A stretch of 64,000 bases of DNA, taken from contig NZ_QYTW02000021.1 in assembly GCF_003605405.2 (NCBI RefSeq), forward strand, positions 30,252 through 94,251. The letters are read 5' to 3'. The notes below the pieces were generated by a model. The model did not search any database and was not told the DNA's origin. It saw only the letters and a program-made list of their open reading frames with translations. The translations under genes and the position numbers were made by a program. Positions 1 through 11,333 of the stretch are shown piece after piece (the first letter of the stretch is position 1; each line of letters opens with the position of its first letter). The DNA is from Siminovitchia terrae (GTDB taxonomy: Bacteria > Bacillota > Bacilli > Bacillales > Bacillaceae_C).

Positions 1-1
1 T

Positions 2-370
<369 letters not shown>

Positions 371-408
371 TGTAATATTATTCACTGTTTGTGAAAGGAG
401 GAACAACA

Positions 409-879
409 ATGCCACGTAAAGGACCAGTCGCTAAAAGAGATGTGCTTCCTGATCCGTTATACAACTCCAAACTTGTAACTCGTCTAATCAACAAATTGAT
501 GATTGACGGTAAGAGAGGAAAAGCACAATCTATCCTATATTCAGCATTTAACCTAGTTCAAGAAAGAAGCGGTAAAGACGCAATGGAAGTCTTCGACCAA
601 GCTTTGAAAAACATCATGCCGGTCTTGGAAGTAAGAGCTCGCCGTGTGGGTGGAGCAAATTACCAAGTGCCAGTTGAAGTACGTCCGGAACGTCGTTCAA
701 CATTAGGTCTTCGTTGGTTAGTGAACTACGCACGTCTTCGTGGAGAAAAAACCATGGAAGAGCGTCTTGCCAACGAAATTCTTGATGCTGCAAACAACAG
801 CGGAGCTTCAGTTAAGAAGCGTGAAGATACACATAAAATGGCTGAGGCAAACAAAGCATTTGCCCACTACCGCTGGTAA
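409..879 (+). CDS. rpsG: 30S ribosomal protein S7
   Basis: This 156-residue protein nucleates assembly of the 30S head and contacts the E and P site tRNAs. The length and the sequence [16 protein letters not shown]... are standard for Bacillus S7. I start it at 409 rather than at the in-frame ATG at 391, because AAAGGAGG at 394-401 lies 7 bases before 409 and homologues start MPRKG. It lies between rpsL and fusA in the conserved str order. Confidence 0.98.
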   Translation: MPRKGPVAKRDVLPDPLYNSKLVTRLINKLMIDGKRGKAQSILYSAFNLVQERSGKDAMEVFDQALKNIMPVLEVRARRVGGANYQVPVEVRPERRSTLGLRWLVNYARLRGEKTMEERLANEILDAANNSGASVKKREDTHKMAEANKAFAHYRW

Positions 880-919
880 GATATATTACTATTTATAAAC
901 TAGGAAGGAGAAAGACGAG

Positions 920-2995
920 ATGCCTAGAGAGTTCTCCTTAGAAAAAACTCGTAATATCGGGATCATGGCACACATCGATGCCGGTAAAACAACGACAACC
1001 GAGCGCATCCTTTTCTACACAGGGCGAATCCATAAAGTGGGTGAAACTCATGAAGGTGCTTCCCAAATGGACTGGATGGAACAAGAGCAGGAACGCGGAA
1101 TCACAATCACATCTGCTGCTACAACAGCACAGTGGAAAGGACACCGTGTCAATATCATCGATACTCCTGGTCACGTAGACTTCACAGTTGAAGTTGAACG
1201 TTCCTTAAGGGTTCTTGATGGAGCTGTAACTGTACTCGATGCACAATCCGGTGTTGAGCCGCAAACTGAGACAGTTTGGCGCCAAGCAACAACTTACGGA
1301 GTTCCACGTATCGTATTCGTTAACAAAATGGATAAAATCGGTGCGGACTTTTTATATGCTGTAAAAACACTTCATGATCGTCTGGATGCCAATGCACATC
1401 CAATCCAGCTTCCAATCGGCGCGGAAGATACTTTCAAAGGTATCGTAGACCTCGTTGAGATGAAAGCTTGGATTTATGAGGGCGACGTGTTGGATGCTAC
1501 TGAATCAGAGATTCCGGAAGATCTTCAAGATCAAGCCGAAGAACTGCGTGCAAGCTTAATTGAGGCTGTAGCAGACTTTGATGAAGAGCTTATGATGAAA
1601 TATCTCGAAGGAGAAGAAATCTCCAACGAAGAGCTTAAGGCTGCAATCCGTTCAGCAACTTTGAAAGTTGAATTCTACCCTGTACTTTGTGGAACAGCTT
1701 TCAAGAACAAAGGCGTTCAGCCTGTGCTTGATGCAGTTGTTGATTATTTGCCTGCTCCGACAGATATTGAATCAATCAAAGGGATTGTACCTGGTACAGA
1801 CGAGGAACTCGAACGTCATGCTGATGATAAAGAGCCATTTTCAGCTCTTGCGTTCAAAGTAATGACTGACCCTTATGTCGGTCGTTTGACTTTCTTCCGC
1901 GTGTATTCAGGCGTTCTTGAGTCTGGTTCTTACGTTCAAAACTCTACTAAAGGGAAACGTGAAAGAATCGGACGTATCCTTCAAATGCATGCGAACCACC
2001 GTGAAGAGATCTCTACTGCTTACAGCGGTGACATCGCGGCAGCGGTAGGATTGAAAGATACAGGTACAGGTGATACGCTTTGTGACGAAAAGAATCTTGT
2101 AATTCTTGAGTCTATGGAGTTCCCTGAGCCGGTTATTTCAGTCGCTATCGAACCAAAATCAAAAGCGGACCAAGATAAAATGGGTACTGCACTTGCGAAA
2201 TTGCAAGAAGAAGACCCGACTTTCCGCGCTGAAACAAACACAGAAACTGGCCAAGTAGTCATCTCGGGTATGGGTGAACTTCACCTTGATATCCTCGTTG
2301 ACCGCATGAAGCGGGAGTTCAAAGTAGAAGCCAACGTGGGTGCTCCGCAGGTTTCTTACCGCGAAACATTCCGTTCTTCCGCCCAAGTAGAAGGAAAGTT
2401 CGTTCGCCAATCAGGTGGACGTGGACAGTTTGGGCACGTTTGGATTGAATTCTCTCCAAATGAAGAAGGAAAAGGCTTTGAATTTGAAAATGCCATCGTT
2501 GGTGGTGTTGTTCCACGTGAATACATCCCTGCAGTCCAAGCTGGACTTGAAGATGCACTGGATCAAGGTGTCATCGCAGGTTATCCGCTGATTGATGTCA
2601 AAGCGAAATTGTATGATGGTTCCTACCATGACGTTGACTCGAATGAGATGGCGTTTAGGATTGCTGCCTCTATGGCACTTAAAAACGCGGCAAAGAAATG
2701 TGACCCTGTCTTGCTTGAACCACTTATGAAGGTTGAAGTCGTAGTTCCTGAAGAATATCTTGGGGATATCATGGGTGATGTTACATCTCGTCGCGGACGC
2801 GTTGAAGGTATGGAAGCAAGAGGAAACGCACAAGTGGTAAAAGCTTTCGTTCCGCTTTCCGAAATGTTCGGATATGCAACATCCCTTCGTTCCAATACGC
2901 AAGGGCGCGGTACTTACACAATGCACTTTGACCACTATGAAGAAGTACCAAAATCCATCGCTGAAGAGATCATCAAAAAAAATAGCGGTGAATAA
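920..2995 (+). CDS. fusA: Translation elongation factor G
   Basis: This 691-residue GTPase drives translocation and, with RRF, ribosome recycling. GTPase motifs are visible near the N-terminus: [13 protein letters not shown] (P-loop), the switch [10 protein letters not shown], and NKMD for guanine specificity. Domains II to V follow, with the RGQFGHV region of domain IV and the C-terminal ferredoxin-like fold. The start is supported by AGGAAGGAG just upstream. It is the third gene of the str operon, 40 bases after rpsG and 132 bases before tuf. Nothing points to a second, divergent EF-G paralogue. Confidence 0.99.
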   Translation: MPREFSLEKTRNIGIMAHIDAGKTTTTERILFYTGRIHKVGETHEGASQMDWMEQEQERGITITSAATTAQWKGHRVNIIDTPGHVDFTVEVERSLRVLDGAVTVLDAQSGVEPQTETVWRQATTYGVPRIVFVNKMDKIGADFLYAVKTLHDRLDANAHPIQLPIGAEDTFKGIVDLVEMKAWIYEGDVLDATESEIPEDLQDQAEELRASLIEAVADFDEELMMKYLEGEEISNEELKAAIRSATLKVEFYPVLCGTAFKNKGVQPVLDAVVDYLPAPTDIESIKGIVPGTDEELERHADDKEPFSALAFKVMTDPYVGRLTFFRVYSGVLESGSYVQNSTKGKRERIGRILQMHANHREEISTAYSGDIAAAVGLKDTGTGDTLCDEKNLVILESMEFPEPVISVAIEPKSKADQDKMGTALAKLQEEDPTFRAETNTETGQVVISGMGELHLDILVDRMKREFKVEANVGAPQVSYRETFRSSAQVEGKFVRQSGGRGQFGHVWIEFSPNEEGKGFEFENAIVGGVVPREYIPAVQAGLEDALDQGVIAGYPLIDVKAKLYDGSYHDVDSNEMAFRIAASMALKNAAKKCDPVLLEPLMKVEVVVPEEYLGDIMGDVTSRRGRVEGMEARGNAQVVKAFVPLSEMFGYATSLRSNTQGRGTYTMHFDHYEEVPKSIAEEIIKKNSGE

Positions 2996-3044
2996 TTGAT
3001 TTTATTGCATCCATCAAGTATAACTACTAGTAGATGATATTCGG

Positions 3045-3083
3045 GCGGCTTTAAAGCGGGGAAAAAATCCTTCTTTAAAGCGC
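3045..3083 (+). promoter_or_regulatory. Stem-loop in the fusA-tuf spacer
   Basis: The arms GCGGCTTTAAAG (3045-3056) and CTTTAAAGCGC (3073-3083) can pair over 11 bp with one bulged G and a 16-base loop. There is no T-run, so it is not a classical terminator. It could be an RNA-processing or stabilising hairpin that separates the tuf mRNA from fusA. The function is inferred only. Confidence 0.4.
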
Positions 3084-3127
3084 TCATCCATACTTATTAT
3101 TTTTTAAAATTAAAGGAGGATTTCCTA

Positions 3128-4315
3128 ATGGCTAAGGAAAAATTTGATCGTTCCAAAGAACATGCGAATATTGGTACAATTGGTCACGTTGACCATGGTA
3201 AAACAACTTTGACTGCTGCTATTGCTACTGTTCTTTCTAAAAAATTGGGTGGAGAAGCTAAGTCTTATGACCAAGTTGACAACGCTCCTGAAGAAAAAGA
3301 GCGTGGAATCACAATCTCTACTTCTCACATTGAATATGAAACTGAAAAACGTCACTATGCACACGTTGACTGCCCAGGACACGCTGACTATGTTAAAAAC
3401 ATGATCACTGGTGCTGCGCAAATGGACGGAGCTATCCTTGTTGTATCAGCTGCTGATGGTCCAATGCCACAAACTCGTGAGCATATCCTTCTTTCTCGTA
3501 ACGTAGGTGTTCCATACATCGTTGTATTCATGAACAAATGTGACATGGTTGACGATGAGGAACTTCTTGAATTAGTTGAGATGGAGATCCGCGATCTTCT
3601 TTCTGAATATGAATTCCCTGGCGATGACATTCCTGTTATCAAAGGTTCTGCTCTTAAAGCTCTTGAAGGTGAAGCAGAGTGGGAAGAAAAAATCGTTGAA
3701 TTGATGGACGCTGTTGATGAGTACATCCCAACTCCAGCTCGTGAAACTGACAAGCCATTCATGATGCCTGTTGAGGACGTATTCTCTATCACTGGTCGTG
3801 GAACAGTTGCTACTGGCCGTGTTGAGCGTGGACAAGTTAAAGTCGGTGACGAAATAGAAATCATCGGTCTTGCTGAAGAGTCTAAGAAAACAACTGTTAC
3901 TGGAGTAGAAATGTTCCGTAAGCTTCTTGACTATGCTGAAGCTGGGGACAACATTGGTGCACTTCTTCGTGGTGTTGCACGTGAAGACATCCAACGCGGA
4001 CAAGTATTGGCTGCACCTGGATCCATTACTCCACACACTAAATTTAAATCTGAAGTTTACGTTCTATCCAAAGAAGAAGGTGGACGTCATACTCCATTCT
4101 TCTCTAACTACCGTCCTCAGTTCTACTTCCGTACAACAGACGTAACAGGAGTTATTGAGCTGCCAGAAGGTGTAGAAATGGTTATGCCTGGCGACAACAT
4201 TGAAATGACAGTTGAGCTTATCTCCCCAATCGCGATTGAAGACGGAACTCGTTTCTCTATCCGTGAAGGTGGACGTACAGTTGGTTCTGGTGTCGTTGCT
4301 TCAATTGAAAAATAA
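3128..4315 (+). CDS. tuf: Translation elongation factor Tu
   Basis: EF-Tu (395 residues) delivers aminoacyl-tRNA to the ribosome. The GTP-binding motifs GHVDHGKTT (P-loop), DCPGHADY and NKCD are all present, followed by the two beta-barrel domains with the ending [19 protein letters not shown] lies 8 bases upstream of the ATG. It is the last gene of the str operon and is followed at once by a strong intrinsic terminator. Codon use is the biased, CTT/GTT-rich pattern of a highly expressed gene. Confidence 0.99.
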   Translation: MAKEKFDRSKEHANIGTIGHVDHGKTTLTAAIATVLSKKLGGEAKSYDQVDNAPEEKERGITISTSHIEYETEKRHYAHVDCPGHADYVKNMITGAAQMDGAILVVSAADGPMPQTREHILLSRNVGVPYIVVFMNKCDMVDDEELLELVEMEIRDLLSEYEFPGDDIPVIKGSALKALEGEAEWEEKIVELMDAVDEYIPTPARETDKPFMMPVEDVFSITGRGTVATGRVERGQVKVGDEIEIIGLAEESKKTTVTGVEMFRKLLDYAEAGDNIGALLRGVAREDIQRGQVLAAPGSITPHTKFKSEVYVLSKEEGGRHTPFFSNYRPQFYFRTTDVTGVIELPEGVEMVMPGDNIEMTVELISPIAIEDGTRFSIREGGRTVGSGVVASIEK

Positions 4316-4335
4316 GAAGAATCACTTATGATAAA

Positions 4336-4371
4336 AGAGTAGGGGACTGATCAACCCTACTCTTTTTTTTT
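4336..4371 (+). terminator. Intrinsic terminator of the str operon
   Basis: AGAGTAGGG (4336-4344) pairs perfectly with CCCTACTCT (4354-4362) around a 9-base loop and runs into a tract of ten T. It lies 20 bases after the tuf stop codon. Confidence 0.95.
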
Positions 4372-4695
4372 GTTCGATACTTGGGTTCACCACACAATTT
4401 TGCGAAAAAATACATGCAAATACCCAAAAGATTGCGGGTACAGGCGACTAACATAAAACGAATCATAGAAGCAGTGGGAGTGGAAAACCGCATTGGACTT
4501 CATGTGCAAGTAAAACCCTCAGTCATCGTCTCTGCAGATACAGATGGTCTTCAAAGCGAAGGATTCTGTTAGTGCGGGGTAGTGCTTTGTGGAGAACAAT
4601 TTCTTGTCTAGGATCATAACTTTCAATTGAATGAAACCGGAATGTTGGCATATTTCCTCGACAGTACTGTAGCATAACTTATTCTTTTCCCATAG
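4372..4695. other. Non-coding spacer between tuf and the Mn transporter
   Basis: No convincing gene is present. A 63-codon open frame (4381-4572) begins with TTG, has no ribosome binding site and resembles no family I know. No promoter or repeat stands out. In Bacillus subtilis this position, between tuf and rpsJ, holds ybaC; no trace of it is seen here. Confidence 0.5.
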
Positions 4696-4740
4696 AAAAA
4701 GCACCTCAAGTTGTATTTAAACCAACTAAAGGTGCTTTTT
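4696..4740. terminator. Bidirectional terminator downstream of the Mn transporter operon
   Basis: AAAAAGCACCT (4696-4706) pairs with AGGTGCTTTTT (4730-4740), and the inner AGTTG/CAACT can extend the stem. A and T tracts on opposite sides let it work for the minus-strand operon that ends at 4800 and for any read-through from tuf. Confidence 0.9.
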
Positions 4741-4799
4741 ATTTTTCTCTTTTTATAGGGCAGGCCCGAGCGTTTGTGGGAAATTCTTTTGTTGACCGA

Positions 4800-5759
4800 T
4801 TATTTCTTCAGGCCATCGTACATGATGTCAATATTATACTTTAGATACTTAATATACGTATCGACCTCATCCCCTGGTTTTCCAATTTCATCAGAATAGA
4901 TCGGTTTTTCATAGATAGGTACTCCCGATTCCTTGGAAACTGTTTCCATTGGACGCGGGTCAACATTAGATTCCCGGAAGAGGATAGGAACATTATGTTC
5001 TTTAAGGAACCCGATAAGTGCTTTTATTTGTTTGGGTGAACCATTTTCTTCTGTATCAATCGCCCAGATATAGGCTTCCTTTAATCCATAACGACTAGTC
5101 ATATATTGAAAAGCCCGCTCACTTGTCACTAAGATTCTATCTTCTTCAGGTATGCTACTGAGTTTTTCTTCATATTCTTTTTCAATCTCTTTCAGTCTTT
5201 CTAAGTAAGCATTACCGCGTTTTTCGTAATTTTCTTTTTTATCAGGATCGATTTTGATGAATGCGTCTATCATGTCCTCTGCCATGATAATTCCTACATT
5301 GGGGTCGATAAAAGCATGAGGATTAATTTCTTCTTCTTTCCCATCATGGCTTGTTATATGCATTGGCTCTACACGTTCTGTCAAACTGAAGACATTCTCT
5401 TCTTTCTGTCCAACAGAATCAATCATTTTAAAAAACCAGCCGTCTTTACCGCCTTCAAGGTTTAGGCCGTTATAAAAAAGTACATCCGCATCAGTAGCTG
5501 CTTTAATATCTTCAGGCAAAGGTTCATATTCGTGAGGATCCGTACCTGTAGGGACTAAGTTATGAATAACGACATCGTCCCCGCCAATTTCCTTTGCAAG
5601 GTCTTCAATGATTGTAAATGAAGTGACGACCTTCAACTGTCCATCATCTTTAGATCCTGAACTACCTCCGGAATCCGAGGTCGATTTCTTGTCCCCGCAC
5701 GCAGCAAGTAAAAATGCCGCGATACTTGCTAGCACAATCCATTTCATAAACTTCTTCAT
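4800..5759 (-). CDS. mntC: Manganese/zinc ABC transporter substrate-binding lipoprotein (MntC/PsaA type)
   Basis: This 319-residue cluster A-I solute-binding protein is predicted to be lipid-anchored: signal sequence residues 1-20, lipobox LAAC with Cys21. A Ser/Gly/Asp linker follows. The four expected metal ligands are visible as His76 (DPHEYEP), His148 (NPHAFIDP), Glu214 (TSERAFQY) and Asp290 (YSDEIG). The two His/Glu/Asp set is that of Mn-binding PsaA/MntC; zinc-type ZnuA usually has a third His and a His-rich loop, absent here. It is the last gene of the ATPase-permease-lipoprotein operon, 69 bases after the permease, and ends before a terminator. Mn preference is further supported by the MntR-like operator upstream. 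The symbol follows the staphylococcal gene order; B. subtilis calls the equivalent gene mntA. Confidence 0.88.
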   Translation of the reverse strand: MKKFMKWIVLASIAAFLLAACGDKKSTSDSGGSSGSKDDGQLKVVTSFTIIEDLAKEIGGDDVVIHNLVPTGTDPHEYEPLPEDIKAATDADVLFYNGLNLEGGKDGWFFKMIDSVGQKEENVFSLTERVEPMHITSHDGKEEEINPHAFIDPNVGIIMAEDMIDAFIKIDPDKKENYEKRGNAYLERLKEIEKEYEEKLSSIPEEDRILVTSERAFQYMTSRYGLKEAYIWAIDTEENGSPKQIKALIGFLKEHNVPILFRESNVDPRPMETVSKESGVPIYEKPIYSDEIGKPGDEVDTYIKYLKYNIDIMYDGLKK

Positions 5760-5828
5760 TTTCTACTAAACTCCCTTTCATTCTATAAAATATTTCTTTA
5801 TTAGCTTGTTCCGGCAGGTTTTCAGTTC

Positions 5829-6686
5829 CTAACCAACTGATATTCTTTGTTTGTTCGTTTTTAACATTCTCCAGAAGATGCCCTGTTTCGGAGAGAACAA
5901 AAATGCAACCAAGAAAATAACTGTCGTAGCCAATGCGATAACCGGCCCAGACGGCAGATTATAGACAAAGCTGAAATATAATCCGATGATCGAAGAGAGT
6001 GCCCCAAATACCGACGCAAGCACAATCATCGTTGATAATCTATTTGTCAAAAGATAAGCTGTTGACGCCGGTGTAATTAACATGGAGACAACGAGAATAA
6101 CTCCTACTGTCTGTAAGGATGCCACAGTGACAAGTGTTAGAAGCGCCATGATCATATAATGAATCAATCTTGTTTTAAGTCCATAAGCTGCGGCCATTGT
6201 TTCATCAAAGCTTGAAACGAGCAACTCCTTATAAAATAGAACAACAACAAGGATGACTGCAGCTCCAACAATAAGGGTCAGCCACATGTCAGACGTTCTG
6301 ACCGAAAGGACGTTTCCGAACAAAATCTGCGTTAAGTCCGTTGCACTTTGAGCAAGGGTAATTAAAATAATTCCCAAAGCAAATGCCGCAGTAAAAACAA
6401 TTCCGATCGAAGAGTCATTTTTAACACGGCTGTTTTGACTGATTAACCCGATACCGAGTGCCGTCAAGATACCTGTCGCTACGGCCCCATAGAAAAAATT
6501 GACTCCAAGCATGTATGAAATGGCCACCCCGGGAAGAACAGCATGCGAAATCGCGTCTCCCATCAAGGCCATTCCGCGCAAAACGATGAAACTGCCGATA
6601 ACGCCGCAAATGATCCCGACTATAATTGATGTCACAAAAGCTTTCTGCAAAAACTCATATGTCATTAAATCATTAATGAACTCCAC
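5829..6686 (-). CDS. mntB: Manganese-type ABC transporter permease
   Basis: This 285-residue ABC-3 family membrane protein forms the channel of the metal importer. About eight hydrophobic segments are visible, with the family signature around GMALMGDAISHAVLPGVA and later MLITPASTAYLL. The GTG start overlaps the TAG of the upstream ATPase by one base, implying translational coupling. A single permease is present, so it should act as a homodimer, unlike B. subtilis MntCD, which has two different permeases. Confidence 0.9.
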   Translation of the reverse strand: MEFINDLMTYEFLQKAFVTSIIVGIICGVIGSFIVLRGMALMGDAISHAVLPGVAISYMLGVNFFYGAVATGILTALGIGLISQNSRVKNDSSIGIVFTAAFALGIILITLAQSATDLTQILFGNVLSVRTSDMWLTLIVGAAVILVVVLFYKELLVSSFDETMAAAYGLKTRLIHYMIMALLTLVTVASLQTVGVILVVSMLITPASTAYLLTNRLSTMIVLASVFGALSSIIGLYFSFVYNLPSGPVIALATTVIFLVAFLFSPKQGIFWRMLKTNKQRISVG

Positions 6687-7441
6687 TACACTCCGACCCC
6701 CAGACTTCCAAGCATATTGATCGGGGCTTTGTATGCAGCCTGCATCAATTCCGGTTTGAAGACATGATCTACGGGGCCAGCGCCTATTAATTCTTTATTG
6801 ATAAGAATGAGATCGTCAAAATAACTTTGTACTTTCATTAAATCATGGTGGACGACAAACACAGTTTTACCTTCATCACGTAATCCTTTTAAAATGCGAA
6901 TGATGACCTCTTCGCTGGAAACATCAATTCCGACAAATGGTTCATCCAAGAAGAAATACTCCGCATTTTGTGCTAAAGAACGTGCAAGAAATACTCTTTG
7001 CTGCTGGCCTCCAGATAGCTCGCCAATTTGGCTGTTTGCAAACTGCTCCATTCCTACTTTCGCAAGACACTCCATCGCCCATTTTTTGTCTTCCTTTTTC
7101 GGACGATGAAAGAGGCCCAGTTTTGGATAGGTCCCAAGAAGCACTGTGTCTTTAACAATAATCGGAAAATCCCAATCAATATTCGACCGTTGGGGGACGT
7201 ATGCAATCTTTTTCCTCATTTCTTTTAGCGGCCGTCCCCCAATATTGATCTGTCCGCTATCCCTTGGTATTAATCCCAAGGCCGCTTTCATCATTGTGGA
7301 TTTACCAGCGCCATTTGGTCCAATAATCCCGACTAATTTTCCATGGCTGCAAGTGTAATTGATGTTCTTTAGAACTTCCTTTCCATAATAGGAAACAGAT
7401 AAATTGCGCACGGATATAGCCTGATCTTTCAAAACCTTCAC
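6686..7441 (-). CDS. mntA: Manganese-type ABC transporter ATP-binding protein
   Basis: This 251-residue ATPase energises the metal importer. Walker A is GPNGAGKST, the signature is LSGGQQQRV and Walker B is EYFFLDEP, followed by the switch His (VVHHD). The reported start is a GTG at 7441, but the Shine-Dalgarno-like AGAAGGTG overlaps it. The TTG three codons later (7432) has a more usual 6-base spacing and may be the real start. It is the first gene of the operon; its promoter region carries the MntR-like box. The symbol follows the staphylococcal mntABC order. Confidence 0.9.
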   Translation of the reverse strand: MKVLKDQAISVRNLSVSYYGKEVLKNINYTCSHGKLVGIIGPNGAGKSTMMKAALGLIPRDSGQINIGGRPLKEMRKKIAYVPQRSNIDWDFPIIVKDTVLLGTYPKLGLFHRPKKEDKKWAMECLAKVGMEQFANSQIGELSGGQQQRVFLARSLAQNAEYFFLDEPFVGIDVSSEEVIIRILKGLRDEGKTVFVVHHDLMKVQSYFDDLILINKELIGAGPVDHVFKPELMQAAYKAPINMLGSLGVGV

Positions 7442-7486
7442 CTTCTTTTCTATAACAATGTATATTTAATTTTTTAGCCAACCTCT

Positions 7487-7530
7487 ACTATATTGCCTCA
7501 AAGACAAATAGTTGCCCTAAGGAAACTTAT
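7487..7530 (-). promoter_or_regulatory. Promoter region of the Mn transporter with MntR-like operator
   Basis: The imperfect palindrome AGTTGCCCTAAGGAAACT begins at 7510. It closely resembles the MntR sites known for B. subtilis mntABCD and mntH (TTTGCNNNAGGGAAACT type). A minus-strand -10 hexamer TATAGT lies at 7492-7487, which places the operator over the -35 region, as expected for Mn-dependent repression. The match was made from memory of the consensus. No strong -35 is visible. Confidence 0.75.
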
Positions 7531-7618
7531 TAATCATAATATACAAACCGAGCTGTTTTGTAAACACCTTTCATACAAAAAATTATTTTTAACGATATAT
7601 AGAAAAGAAAAACCTTTG

Positions 7619-7647
7619 TTGAAAAATTATTGGAACGTCTGTATAAT
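7619..7647 (+). promoter_or_regulatory. Promoter P1 upstream of the S10 operon
   Basis: TTGAAA (7619-7624), a 17-base spacer and a perfect TATAAT (7642-7647). This is the upstream one of two tandem sigma-A-type promoters facing rpsJ. Confidence 0.8.
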
Positions 7648-7686
7648 GAAACAGTCAAATTTAACGGCATTATTTGTTGTTTCATA

Positions 7687-8157
<471 letters not shown>

Positions 8158-8193
8158 TAAATAATTAATGAAAGAAAGCAGGAGGTGTGACTC

Positions 8194-8823
8194 ATGGCCA
8201 AAGGAATCTTAGGTAGGAAAATCGGTATGACGCAGATTTTTGCTGAAGACGGAAGACTTCTCCCTGTAACAGTAGTTGAAGCTGCTCCCAACGTTGTTCT
8301 TCAAAAGAAAACAGTTGAGGCGGACGGATACGAAGCTGTTCAAATCGGTTTTGAAGACAAACGCGAAAAGCTAGCCAACAAACCTGAAAAAGGACATGTT
8401 GCCAAAGCAGAAACTGCACCTAAGCGCTTCGTACGTGAGTTAAATAACGTAAATCTAGATGAATATGAAGTTGGTCAAGAGATCAAAGTTGATATTTTCG
8501 CAGAAGGCGATGTAGTGGATGTAACAGGAATTTCTAAAGGGAAAGGTTTCCAAGGTGTTATCAAACGCCACGGTCAAGGCCGCGGACCAATGTCCCACGG
8601 TTCCCACTTCCACCGCAGCCCTGGATCAATGGGCGCTGTTGACCCAGCTCGTGTATTCAAGCAAAAGAAACTCCCTGGACAAATGGGCGGACAGAAAATC
8701 ACTGTTCAAAACCTTCAAATTGTCAAGGTTGATGCAGAACGTAATCTTCTTTTGATCAAAGGAAATGTCCCTGGATCGAAAAAAGCATTGCTTGAAATCA
8801 AAACTGGAATCAAGGTTAAATAA
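8194..8823 (+). CDS. rplC: 50S ribosomal protein L3
   Basis: This 209-residue primary 23S rRNA-binding protein reaches close to the peptidyl transferase centre. The N-terminal [15 protein letters not shown] and the internal loop [15 protein letters not shown], which approaches the active site, are intact. AGGAGGTG precedes the ATG. It lies 36 bases after rpsJ. Confidence 0.98.
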   Translation: MAKGILGRKIGMTQIFAEDGRLLPVTVVEAAPNVVLQKKTVEADGYEAVQIGFEDKREKLANKPEKGHVAKAETAPKRFVRELNNVNLDEYEVGQEIKVDIFAEGDVVDVTGISKGKGFQGVIKRHGQGRGPMSHGSHFHRSPGSMGAVDPARVFKQKKLPGQMGGQKITVQNLQIVKVDAERNLLLIKGNVPGSKKALLEIKTGIKVK

Positions 8824-8852
8824 ATAGTTTCGTAAGGAAAGGAGGAAATGAA

Positions 8853-9476
8853 ATGCCAAAAGTAGCCGTATATAATCAAGAAGGTTCTAAGGTCGGAGAA
8901 GTGGATCTCAACGATTCTATTTTCGGAATTGAGCCAAACAACCATGTTTTATTTGAAGCAATCGTCATGCAGCAAGCTTCATTAAGACAAGGTACATCTA
9001 AAGTAAAAACACGTTCGGAAGTGCGCGGCGGCGGACGTAAACCGTGGCGCCAAAAGGGCACAGGTAGAGCACGACAAGGATCTATCCGCTCACCACAATG
9101 GCGCGGTGGTGGAACAGTATTCGGACCGGTTCCACGCAGCTACAGCTACAAGCTTCCTAAGAAAGTACGCCGTCTTGCTATCAAATCAGCATTGTCTGCA
9201 AAAGCTTTGGAAGAAAGCATCCTTGTAGTAGAAGCATTGACTTTCGATGCTCCTAAAACAAAGGAATTTGCTAAAGTTTTACAAAGCTTGCCAGTTGGCA
9301 AAAAAGCGTTGGTTGTAACTGATGTTCCAGAAGACAATGTGGCACTTTCTGCAAGAAACATCCCAGGAGTTACAGTTGTTGATGCAAACAGCATCAACGT
9401 GCTTGATGTTGTTGGGCATGAAACATTGATCCTGACGAAAGCCGCAGTTGAAAAAGTCGAGGAGGTGCTTGGGTAA
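8853..9476 (+). CDS. rplD: 50S ribosomal protein L4
   Basis: This 207-residue protein lines the exit tunnel and binds 23S domain I. The extended loop ([20 protein letters not shown]), the site of macrolide-resistance changes, is present and unaltered. The stop codon overlaps the rplW start by one base (TAATG), so the two are translationally coupled. Confidence 0.98.
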   Translation: MPKVAVYNQEGSKVGEVDLNDSIFGIEPNNHVLFEAIVMQQASLRQGTSKVKTRSEVRGGGRKPWRQKGTGRARQGSIRSPQWRGGGTVFGPVPRSYSYKLPKKVRRLAIKSALSAKALEESILVVEALTFDAPKTKEFAKVLQSLPVGKKALVVTDVPEDNVALSARNIPGVTVVDANSINVLDVVGHETLILTKAAVEKVEEVLG

Positions 9477-9760
9477 TGGATGCACGTGACGTTATAAAGC
9501 GCCCCGTAATCACAGAGCGTTCCATGGACATGACAGCTGACAAAAAGTATACTTTCGAAGTTGACGTCAAAGCCAACAAAACACAGGTGAAAGACGCAGT
9601 AGAAAGCATCTTTGATGTAAAAGTCGCAAAAGTCAATGTCATGAACTACAAAGGTAAATTCAAACGTATGGGCCGTTTTGCAGGCTACACAAACAAACGC
9701 CGCAAAGCAGTGGTCACTTTGACTGAAGACAGCAAAGAAATCGAGTTTTTTGAAGTTTAA
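9476..9760 (+). CDS. rplW: 50S ribosomal protein L23
   Basis: This 94-residue protein at the tunnel exit is the docking site for trigger factor and SRP. The N-terminus [17 protein letters not shown] and the basic extended loop [12 protein letters not shown] are typical. The start is coupled to the rplD stop. Confidence 0.98.
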   Translation: MDARDVIKRPVITERSMDMTADKKYTFEVDVKANKTQVKDAVESIFDVKVAKVNVMNYKGKFKRMGRFAGYTNKRRKAVVTLTEDSKEIEFFEV

Positions 9761-9797
9761 TCTTTAATCTTTCAATAAATGCAGAGGAGGGAAAAAA

Positions 9798-10631
9798 ATG
9801 GCGATCAAAAAATACAAACCTACCTCCAACGGTCGACGCAACATGTCAAGCTTGGACTTTGCCGAGATTACTACTGATAAACCGGAAAAGACATTGCTTG
9901 CGCCTCTTAACAGAAAAGGCGGCCGTAACAGCCAAGGTAGGACTACAGTTCGTCATCGCGGAGGCGGTCATAAACGTCAATATCGTATTATCGACTTCAA
10001 ACGCAACAAAGATGGTATACCCGGACGCGTTGCTACTATCGAATACGATCCAAACCGTTCCGCAAACATTGCTTTGATCCACTATAATGATGGTGAAAAG
10101 CGTTATATTCTAGCTCCAAAAAACCTTCAAGTGGGCATGGAAATCATGTCTGGTCCTGAAGCTGACATCAAAGTAGGAAATGCTCTTCCGCTTTCTTCCA
10201 TTCCAGTTGGTACAGTTGTACACAACATCGAGTTGAAACCTGGTAAAGGCGGCCAGCTTATCCGTTCCGCAGGAACTTCAGCTCAGGTTCTTGGTAAAGA
10301 AGGTACAAAATACGTGCTTGTCCGTTTGAACTCAGGTGAAGTGCGCATGATCCTTGCTACCTGCCGTGCAACAGTCGGTGAAGTGGGTAATGAGCAGCAT
10401 GAACTTGTAACAATCGGTAAAGCAGGTCGTTCACGCTGGTTGGGCAGACGTCCTCACGTTCGCGGTTCCGTTAAGAACCCTAACGACCATCCACATGGTG
10501 GAGGAGAAGGAAGATCACCAATCGGTCGTAAGTCTCCTGTTACTCCTTGGGGTAAACCAACTCTTGGTTACAAAACAAGGAAGAAAACAAACAAGTCGGA
10601 TAAATTTATTGTACGCCGCCGCAAAAAATAA
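9798..10631 (+). CDS. rplB: 50S ribosomal protein L2
   Basis: This 277-residue protein is needed for subunit association and peptidyl transfer. The OB and SH3-like domains are followed by the conserved C-terminal [10 protein letters not shown], including the His implicated in activity. GAGGAGGG lies 9 bases upstream of the ATG. Confidence 0.98.
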   Translation: MAIKKYKPTSNGRRNMSSLDFAEITTDKPEKTLLAPLNRKGGRNSQGRTTVRHRGGGHKRQYRIIDFKRNKDGIPGRVATIEYDPNRSANIALIHYNDGEKRYILAPKNLQVGMEIMSGPEADIKVGNALPLSSIPVGTVVHNIELKPGKGGQLIRSAGTSAQVLGKEGTKYVLVRLNSGEVRMILATCRATVGEVGNEQHELVTIGKAGRSRWLGRRPHVRGSVKNPNDHPHGGGEGRSPIGRKSPVTPWGKPTLGYKTRKKTNKSDKFIVRRRKK

Positions 10632-10641
10632 CGAGGTTGTC

Positions 10642-10666
10642 CTACGGTTCTTTAATCGGACCGTAG
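10642..10666 (+). promoter_or_regulatory. Stem-loop between rplB and rpsS
   Basis: CTACGGT (10642-10648) pairs with ACCGTAG (10660-10666) across an 11-base loop, inside the 60-base rplB-rpsS spacer. There is no T-run, so a processing or stability element is more likely than a terminator. Role unknown. Confidence 0.4.
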
Positions 10667-10691
10667 CGCAATCACGAAGGGAGGTACCAGC

Positions 10692-10970
10692 ATGGGTCGC
10701 AGCCTGAAAAAAGGACCTTTTGTAGATGAGCATTTGATGAAAAAAGTTGAGAACTTAAATGAGACTGACAAGAAACAAGTGATCAAAACTTGGTCTCGCC
10801 GTTCCACAGTATTCCCGGCATTTGTCGGACATACAATCGCAGTCTATGATGGACGCAAGCATGTTCCAGTTTACATCAGTGAAGATATGGTTGGCCACAA
10901 GCTCGGTGAATTTGCGCCAACTCGTACTTATAGAGGTCATGCCGCAGATGACAAAAAAACAAGACGCTAA
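10692..10970 (+). CDS. rpsS: 30S ribosomal protein S19
   Basis: This 92-residue 30S head protein forms a complex with S13 and contacts the A-site tRNA and bridge B1a. [16 protein letters not shown] and [15 protein letters not shown] are diagnostic. GGGAGGT lies 7 bases before the ATG. Confidence 0.98.
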   Translation: MGRSLKKGPFVDEHLMKKVENLNETDKKQVIKTWSRRSTVFPAFVGHTIAVYDGRKHVPVYISEDMVGHKLGEFAPTRTYRGHAADDKKTRR

Positions 10971-10988
10971 TGAGAGGAGGGCATCCTA

Positions 10989-11330
10989 ATGCAAGCAAAA
11001 GCTGTTGCTAAAACAGTTAGAATTGCTCCTCGTAAAGCACGCCTGGTCGTCGATCTTATTCGAGGAAAGCAAGTAGGCGAAGCAATTGCCATCTTGAAGC
11101 ATACTCCAAAAGCAGCTTCTCCGGTTGTAGAAAAGCTTTTGAAGTCTGCTGTAGCAAATGCAGAGCATAACTATGACATGGACGTAAACAACCTTTTAGT
11201 ATCAAAAGTATATGTTGATGAAGGTCCGACAATGAAACGTTTCAGACCACGTGCTCAAGGTAGAGCCAGCCAAATCAACAAACGAACAAGCCACATTACA
11301 ATTGTGGTATCAGAACAGAAGGAGGGGTAG
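10989..11330 (+). CDS. rplV: 50S ribosomal protein L22
   Basis: This 113-residue protein binds all 23S domains; its beta-hairpin lines the exit tunnel and affects macrolide action. The hairpin segment ([18 protein letters not shown]) is intact. It starts 18 bases after rpsS behind GAGGAGGG. Confidence 0.98.
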   Translation: MQAKAVAKTVRIAPRKARLVVDLIRGKQVGEAIAILKHTPKAASPVVEKLLKSAVANAEHNYDMDVNNLLVSKVYVDEGPTMKRFRPRAQGRASQINKRTSHITIVVSEQKEG

Positions 11331-11333
11331 TTC

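Noticed and set aside
2411..2935. 174-codon minus-strand frame inside fusA
   Set aside because: Antisense to a highly conserved, codon-biased gene; no ribosome site or homology.
4381..4572. 63-codon frame downstream of tuf
   Set aside because: TTG start, no ribosome site, no family resemblance, lies between two terminators.
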